Shown here piece by piece: positions 14,220 through 18,756 of a stretch of 18,756 bases of DNA. The first letter of the stretch is position 1. Each line of letters opens with the position of its first letter. The stretch lies in NCBI GenBank assembly GCA_003228965.1, contig QIGP01000010.1:1-18756 (forward strand), in the 5' to 3' direction. The position numbers and the translations under genes were made by a program. This DNA is from Gammaproteobacteria bacterium (GTDB taxonomy: Bacteria; Pseudomonadota; Gammaproteobacteria; Steroidobacterales; SZUA-146). The notes beneath the pieces are model-generated. The model had not been told where the DNA came from and made no database searches. It saw only the letters and a list, made by a program, of their open reading frames with translations.

Positions 14220-15617
14220 CTAGTTCGCCAAATTCCAGGCAAGCGCGAAGTCCCAGGGTTTATCGGACAAGGCCTGGTCGGCCCCCGGTTTTCTGGACAC
14301 CTTGATTTCGTAAGTACGCCCGCGTTCTACGTTCACTCGAATATTCTCTGTGGTATCGAATAACGAAGCGGATGTGGCTACTTGCTTCTGCGTGTTTTGC
14401 GATTCAGCGTCAGATGTTACATCGACCAACTCAAGATCAAAGTCGTACACCTGCCCCTCAAGCCTGCCCTCCACAGGATGAAGATCGGCAAGCCATGCCA
14501 AACTCACCGTCAGCTCGCCCGAGCGTTTAGGTTGGATCGTGTAACAAACCGTATTACCACTCGTACCTTTAAAGCCTGTTCGAAAATCGAATCCTGTTCC
14601 CGTCGAAGGTTTGCTGTTTGAGGGGGACTCAAGTAGTTCTTCAGCCGCATCCACGTTGAGCATGCCCATGCCGTAGCGTTTGTCCAGCCCATTCGGGGTT
14701 AGCCCCACCGTACCGAAACTATTCACGTGGGTTTCTTTTTTGGTTGGATAATTGAAGTCACCGGAAGCACTTGCCATGAGGATAGCTTTAACCAGCTCAA
14801 CTGGAAGTTGCTCACTGCCGGCGCGCGATATTGTCGGGAACAATAACTTGCGCTTGGCAGCAAGTGCATTTAGTCGAACGGCCGCTGCCGCTACGACAGG
14901 CGCTGCGGCACTGGCGTGAGGATAGGGGCCCACCAGATGAGGCCGCGTGCGACCGTCCGCATAAAACTCATCGGCCATTGGATAAGGTGTCTCTATGTTT
15001 TTCACCGCTCCACCAACTACCAGTGAGTTATACCCACCTGCCATCATATTCGTACCTGCGCCGCCACGCCGAACGCCAGCGACATGCAAAATGTTGTTGC
15101 TCAGCGCGCTGTAGTCGGCTCTTCTAAGATACGAAGCGCTATTTTTTTGGCTCGATACCCAACTATGATTGACGACCGGGCCTGGAAACAACATGGATAC
15201 GTTCGACGAACTAAGGTCCCACGCAGATAACCGTCTCAGCCAAGTATTCGAATGATAGATGTAAGCCTTATCAATCCCTTTGGTAATTGAGCGTTTCTGA
15301 CCAAAGAAGAGCTTCGCCACGGTATGGCTGTGGTCGCTGGTCTGGGCCGCCGGATCTACCCTTATGTCGACCTTTTTGAATTCGGAATGATTGAGATCGG
15401 GCGCATAGCGTCTGGAAGACGCCTTGCCGCCTTTGGACGAACCGGACGTTTCCACCTGGACCACAACCGAGTTCGAACCCTTGGCAACAGCCGCTGTACG
15501 GGTAACGTTAATATGCTGCTGGTAGGCAATGGCCTCTGGCATTAATACGCAGGCGACAAGTGCAGCAAACAGCCCTGCGCGCCTGACGGGAGCAATAGTG
15601 ATCATAATTGTTTCCAT
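14220..15617 (-). CDS. Divergent subtilisin-like (S8) protein, secreted
   Basis: The 465-aa product has a signal peptide (cleaved near residue 31, EAIA), a subtilase-like domain (about 70-330) and a C-terminal beta domain (about 345-465, one Cys). Catalytic motifs are present but altered. DHSHTVAKLFFG (95-106) stands for the HGTHVAG histidine motif, NHSW (150-153) for the oxyanion Asn, and HASAAAPVVAA (234-244) for GTSxAAP with the nucleophile Ser236. YGMGMLNVDAA (315-325) matches the end of the domain. The usual first Asp motif (D-T/S-G) is not found. It could be an active enzyme with another acid, or a pseudo-protease. The start may be the ATG at 15617 or 15605; the latter has GGAA 8 nt upstream. 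It lies 21 nt after the degenerate amidohydrolase and is probably in its operon. Confidence 0.75.
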   Translation of the reverse strand: METIMITIAPVRRAGLFAALVACVLMPEAIAYQQHINVTRTAAVAKGSNSVVVQVETSGSSKGGKASSRRYAPDLNHSEFKKVDIRVDPAAQTSDHSHTVAKLFFGQKRSITKGIDKAYIYHSNTWLRRLSAWDLSSSNVSMLFPGPVVNHSWVSSQKNSASYLRRADYSALSNNILHVAGVRRGGAGTNMMAGGYNSLVVGGAVKNIETPYPMADEFYADGRTRPHLVGPYPHASAAAPVVAAAAVRLNALAAKRKLLFPTISRAGSEQLPVELVKAILMASASGDFNYPTKKETHVNSFGTVGLTPNGLDKRYGMGMLNVDAAEELLESPSNSKPSTGTGFDFRTGFKGTSGNTVCYTIQPKRSGELTVSLAWLADLHPVEGRLEGQVYDFDLELVDVTSDAESQNTQKQVATSASLFDTTENIRVNVERGRTYEIKVSRKPGADQALSDKPWDFALAWNLAN

Positions 15618-15638
15618 CCGGCGCGCGGGATTGAATAT

Positions 15639-16925
15639 CTACTTACGATACGCAAACGGCAGCTTGCCCTCCAAGTCAAGATAGCGGTCACGCAACATGG
15701 TTTGGCGACTCTTCATTTTGATTCTCTCGCCGTTTATAAACACGTGATCGGCAAAAGTAGTCACTTCCAGTGGATCGGCTGGCCACACGACGAGATCGGC
15801 ACGATGTCCTGGCTCAATAGCGCAACAATCAGCTGAACCGCCAAACAGATCGGCAGGATTCACGGTGATAGCACGAAGCGCCACGTCCCAGGGAAGACCG
15901 TTAGCGACTGCGTTACCTGCAAGCTGCGTCAGGTTGCGCGGGTTATGCGAATCGGTGTGTGCGAAGGCAATGTTTACGCCAGCCACATTTAGTCTGGTTG
16001 CGTTGTCAAAAGTCGAATTCAATGATTCAAACTGACTCGGCAAATTTTGCAGGGGATTGAGCACCACGGTGACATCGGCGTCGGCGATTTTGTCAGCGAC
16101 CATCCAGGCTTCTGCGCCGCTGTAAATGACAAGTTCCAGTGCAAATTCACGAGCGAGCTTCAGAACCGCTTCAATGTCAGCCGCACGATCGACCACGGCA
16201 ATCAAAGGAGTCTTGCCGCGAATAACGCCTTGCAGTGCCTCAAGGTCAGATTTACCCAGAGACATTTCCCGACTGGACCCGCTGTCGTATCCGTCACGGT
16301 CGTCGCGGTAGTCTTCGGCGTCGTTCAGTGCTTCACGAAGTTTGAGCGTTGCAAGTCCTCGTGAACCGCCAGCCATAGCAGCTCCACGCTCACCTAGATA
16401 GACGACAACCGCCGCATTTTCGTTGACGATGTAGTCGTCGACACTGCCAAAGTGCACGACCGAACCGGTACCCGCGAGAATATGGCCTTCTTCGTTGGGT
16501 CGTGGCATCAGAAACCCGCGTGTTACACCTTCGATGCGATTGGCAATCAGCCCAGGCGAACGCGGGTTAAAACCGTCGACCACTTTAAACGCAGGACCGG
16601 AAGCCACGCTTCCCTGATAGTCGTTTGTGGAGTCCACCGCGCCGACTTCCTGTACGCCGAGCGTACTCACGGTGTCGAACACGCCGGGAGTTACGATTTT
16701 ACCTTTTGCCTCAATGACAGTCGCCCCGGAGGGAATCTGTACGTCACTTCCGACGGCGGTAACTTCACCATCCTCAATGAGGATGGTGGCATTTTCCATG
16801 GTGCCGCCGCTGCCCATAGTGTGGACCGTGGCGTCTTTTATTGCGATTACGTCGGCGTAAGCCGTCGTTGATACGAGTGCGGTTGCGGCTGCAATTGCCA
16901 CGGCTGCGATAATTGGCTTAGACAT
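15639..16925 (-). CDS. Amidohydrolase-fold protein lacking metal ligands
   Basis: This 428-aa protein has a signal peptide (to about residue 24, AYA) and the full amidohydrolase/imidazolonepropionase-like outline: an N-terminal beta segment (DATVHTM), the strand GKIVTPGVFDT, and the end PGHRADLVVWPADPLE. The histidines that bind the metal are gone. HSH is replaced by Val86-Ser87-Thr88, the next His site by VVDR (244-247), and the following one by IYSG (267-270). The Asp is kept in AHTDSHN (Asp325). It is therefore probably not a hydrolase on its own and may be a structural or regulatory partner of the intact paralogue, whose stop overlaps its ATG by one base (TAATG). Two adjacent Cys (367, 368) in SADCCAIEPG are notable. 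Confidence 0.83.
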   Translation of the reverse strand: MSKPIIAAVAIAAATALVSTTAYADVIAIKDATVHTMGSGGTMENATILIEDGEVTAVGSDVQIPSGATVIEAKGKIVTPGVFDTVSTLGVQEVGAVDSTNDYQGSVASGPAFKVVDGFNPRSPGLIANRIEGVTRGFLMPRPNEEGHILAGTGSVVHFGSVDDYIVNENAAVVVYLGERGAAMAGGSRGLATLKLREALNDAEDYRDDRDGYDSGSSREMSLGKSDLEALQGVIRGKTPLIAVVDRAADIEAVLKLAREFALELVIYSGAEAWMVADKIADADVTVVLNPLQNLPSQFESLNSTFDNATRLNVAGVNIAFAHTDSHNPRNLTQLAGNAVANGLPWDVALRAITVNPADLFGGSADCCAIEPGHRADLVVWPADPLEVTTFADHVFINGERIKMKSRQTMLRDRYLDLEGKLPFAYRK

Positions 16926-18310
16926 TATTCGGCACCTCCATTTTCAGCGCGGTGACCTAACACGTAGTCTGAGACCGGTTGATGTGCCGGGTTGTAGCGG
17001 TCGTAGGTCAATACGCCATCGATATAAACTCTTTCGGCCTGCGCATAAACACTAAACGGGTTCGTGTTCCAGATAACCAGGTCGGCCATCTTGCCGTTTT
17101 CGAGTGAGCCGGTTTTTTCTACAATACCGAGCGACTTGGCCGGATTGCGAGTTAACCAGCTAATGGCTTCGGCTTCGTCGAAATCGATACCAACTCGCTG
17201 GCCTGCCGCCATCGCTTTGGCTGCTTCCTGATTCAAACGTTGAATGCCAACCGCCGAATCAGAATGAACAATAGCGCACGCTCCTGCTTTTGCCACCATC
17301 GGAATGTTCTCGCGCACGTCGTCAAACGCCTCCATTTTGAAACCGCCCCAATCGGCCCACATGGACGCGCAGGTGTCGGACTCGGCAAGTAGATCGGCGA
17401 TTTTGTACGCTTCCACGGCGTGATGAAACGACGAGATTTTGTAACCAAACTCTTTGGACAGATCGATCATTACCGCCATTTCATCGGCTCTGTAGCAATG
17501 ATTGTGGACCAGAATTTCACCGTTAAGTACGCCCGCCAGTGTCTCTAGAGACAAATCGCGGTCCGGCGCTTCGCCATTGCCTTCGGCAAATGCACTCAGC
17601 TTTTTCTGATATGTTTGCGCGCTAATCCACGCGTTGCGGTATCCAGCCACATTACCCATGCGCGTACCAGGAGCACGGCCTTTACCTTCGCCGTAAACGC
17701 GTTTGGGGTTTTCACCGCACGCCATTTTGAGTCCGTAAGGAGCACCCGGGAACTTCATGCCCTGCATGGTCCGAGATGGTACGTTCTTAAGTGTTACGCT
17801 GCGCCCGCCAATAAGATTGGCGGAGCCCGGTAAAATTTGCATGGTTGTAATGCCACCTGCGAGCGCTGCGGCAAAGCCCGGGTCTTGCGGCCACACTGAG
17901 TGTTCGACCCATACTTCAGCCGTCACTGGTGACGACATTTCGTTACCATCGGAATGAGCATTTACACCTGGCGACGGATACACGCCCAAATGGGAGTGAT
18001 TGTCGATAATCCCTGGAGTGACCCACTTACCTTTAGCATCAATTTCTATCGTATCGCGTGGAGCTCGAATCTTCTCGCCCACCGCAGCAATCAGTCCGTC
18101 CTGCATGAGCACGCTACCCTTCATAAGCTCCTCACCGTTACCGATAAGAATGTGGGCATTCGTGATCAGAACCGGCCTGGAAACGGCGGGTTGGTATGTC
18201 GAGGAAAATGCAGCACTGTCTTTATCAGCTTCTTTGCCGTTGTCACCACAGGCAACCACGAGCACAGTCAGTCCGATAAGCAGCGCGCGCGGGAAGCGAG
18301 ACACTGTCAT
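16925..18310 (-). CDS. Amidohydrolase lipoprotein (imidazolonepropionase-like), metal ligands intact
   Basis: The 461-aa product begins with a lipoprotein signal peptide and lipobox VVAC (Cys21), so it is anchored in the envelope. It has the metal-dependent amidohydrolase fold: HSH at 105-107 (GIIDNHSHLG), LVHNHCYRADE (His269, His271), SSFHHAVEAYK (His296, His297) and the catalytic Asp in VHSDSAVG (Asp351). The end GKMADLVIWNTNPF is standard. It should hydrolyse a cyclic amide, dipeptide or related C-N bond, but the substrate is unknown. GGAG about 8 nt upstream supports the ATG at 18310. It is the first gene of the unit that continues with the degenerate paralogue and the S8-like protein. 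Confidence 0.92.
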   Translation of the reverse strand: MTVSRFPRALLIGLTVLVVACGDNGKEADKDSAAFSSTYQPAVSRPVLITNAHILIGNGEELMKGSVLMQDGLIAAVGEKIRAPRDTIEIDAKGKWVTPGIIDNHSHLGVYPSPGVNAHSDGNEMSSPVTAEVWVEHSVWPQDPGFAAALAGGITTMQILPGSANLIGGRSVTLKNVPSRTMQGMKFPGAPYGLKMACGENPKRVYGEGKGRAPGTRMGNVAGYRNAWISAQTYQKKLSAFAEGNGEAPDRDLSLETLAGVLNGEILVHNHCYRADEMAVMIDLSKEFGYKISSFHHAVEAYKIADLLAESDTCASMWADWGGFKMEAFDDVRENIPMVAKAGACAIVHSDSAVGIQRLNQEAAKAMAAGQRVGIDFDEAEAISWLTRNPAKSLGIVEKTGSLENGKMADLVIWNTNPFSVYAQAERVYIDGVLTYDRYNPAHQPVSDYVLGHRAENGGAE

Positions 18311-18594
18311 AGTTTACTCCGAAGACGTTTTATCAAGGTTCGAATCCTACCACGAGCCGGCCCTGCGTCGAACGTACTGCTTGTAAAACCGGCTGGATAG
18401 CGGCGACTTTTAACGTTCTGCCGGATTTTGTCGTGGTACGGGGGAGCGGGAATGGATAACTCTCCAGGGGGATGCACAGGCCATCGCCCAGACGGAAGGC
18501 TATGGAACCTGTTGGGAAATAGTTAGATTAACCTCCTGCAGAAGAAACGAGCCCCCTTGCAAAAGGAGGATCTCGCCCACTTCCAGGTCAGTTT
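18311..18594. other. Non-coding interval upstream of the amidohydrolase operon
   Basis: No credible gene is seen here. It should hold the amidohydrolase promoter, but I found no convincing -35/-10 pair. A partly paired sequence at 18552-18569 (CCCCCTT / AAGGAGG around GCAA, one mismatch) could be a weak hairpin after the - strand gene on the right, without a proper T-tract. Confidence 0.5.
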
Positions 18595-18756
18595 TTAAAT
18601 ATCAGCCAGGCGAAACGTAACCCTGCCACTGCCGCTGTCCAGTTCACCACGGCCCGTGCCGGAACCGATTGTGCCCCGGAAAGAAGAACGTGTTTTCTTA
18701 ATGTTAGTCATATCCGGAAAATCAATGTCAATACCAGGACGAGAAGACACTTTGAG
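18595..18756 (-). CDS. C-terminal end of a DUF4097-like beta-repeat protein (partial)
   Basis: An open frame runs in from the right edge and ends with TAA at 18595-18597, giving 53 residues. The segment TRSSFRGTIGSGTGRGELDS with a following GSGRVTFRL resembles the last strands of DUF4097-type putative adhesins, which are right-handed beta-structures with repeated GSG turns. The start is outside the window, so location and full length are unknown. The call rests on this short motif and on regular codon use. Confidence 0.55.
   Translation of the reverse strand, partial: LKVSSRPGIDIDFPDMTNIKKTRSSFRGTIGSGTGRGELDSGSGRVTFRLADI

Noticed and set aside
18333..18356. A tRNA-like T-loop (GGTTCGAATCC) upstream of the amidohydrolase
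   Set aside because: The flanks do not form a five-pair T-stem, and no anticodon arm or acceptor stem can be drawn on either strand.
17954..18400. A 148-codon + strand open frame
   Set aside because: It is antisense to the amidohydrolase N terminus, which has a lipobox and the HSH motif. No domain is visible in the + frame.

Overview
The window looks like a piece of a gammaproteobacterial chromosome, probably from a free-living aquatic species. The evidence is gene content only: a YcgN-type cysteine-cluster protein, phosphoenolpyruvate carboxylase, YajQ, a TIGR04211-type SH3/anchor protein, two PEP-CTERM-type surface proteins and several exported peptidases and lipoproteins. No rRNA, tRNA or CRISPR array was found. 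The genus cannot be given from this sequence.

Layout. (a) 1-2210, mainly + strand: an unidentified gene end, a ycgN-like gene, then two tandem paralogous PEP-CTERM-type secreted proteins behind a very good sigma-54 (-24/-12) promoter. A perfect-consensus IHF site lies just upstream of that promoter, and a strong hairpin/T-tract terminator closes the unit. (b) 2214-3940, visibly AT-rich in its right part: a decayed insertion-sequence transposase (5' truncated, with an in-frame amber codon) next to a RES-Xre type toxin-antitoxin pair on the - strand. The pair has its own promoter, and 10-bp repeats overlap its -10 and -35 boxes. This looks like an acquired insert. (c) 3953-10668, - strand housekeeping and envelope genes: a peptidase M14 (MpaA-like, exported) overlaps an HSL-family alpha/beta hydrolase. 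A TlpA-like thioredoxin lipoprotein then overlaps yajQ by one base, followed after 69 nt by ppc. A perfect 14-bp palindrome lies in front of ppc. (d) 10814-14160, + strand: an SH3/coiled-coil/membrane-anchor protein, a lipoprotein prolyl oligopeptidase and a small DoxX-like membrane protein, closely spaced. (e) 14220-18310, - strand: a three-gene unit made of an intact amidohydrolase lipoprotein, a second amidohydrolase that has lost its metal-binding histidines, and a divergent subtilisin-like protein. (f) The right edge carries the C-terminal end of a probable DUF4097-type protein on the - strand.

How it fits together. Regions c-e are rich in envelope hydrolases acting on peptides or peptide-like bonds (M14, S9A, S8-like, amidohydrolases). 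This is consistent with peptide scavenging or wall-peptide recycling, but no pathway can be proven from the window. The observations most worth following are the sigma-54/IHF control region of the PEP-CTERM pair, the intact/degenerate amidohydrolase pair coupled to a subtilase with altered catalytic motifs, and the toxin-antitoxin module with its operator-like repeats.
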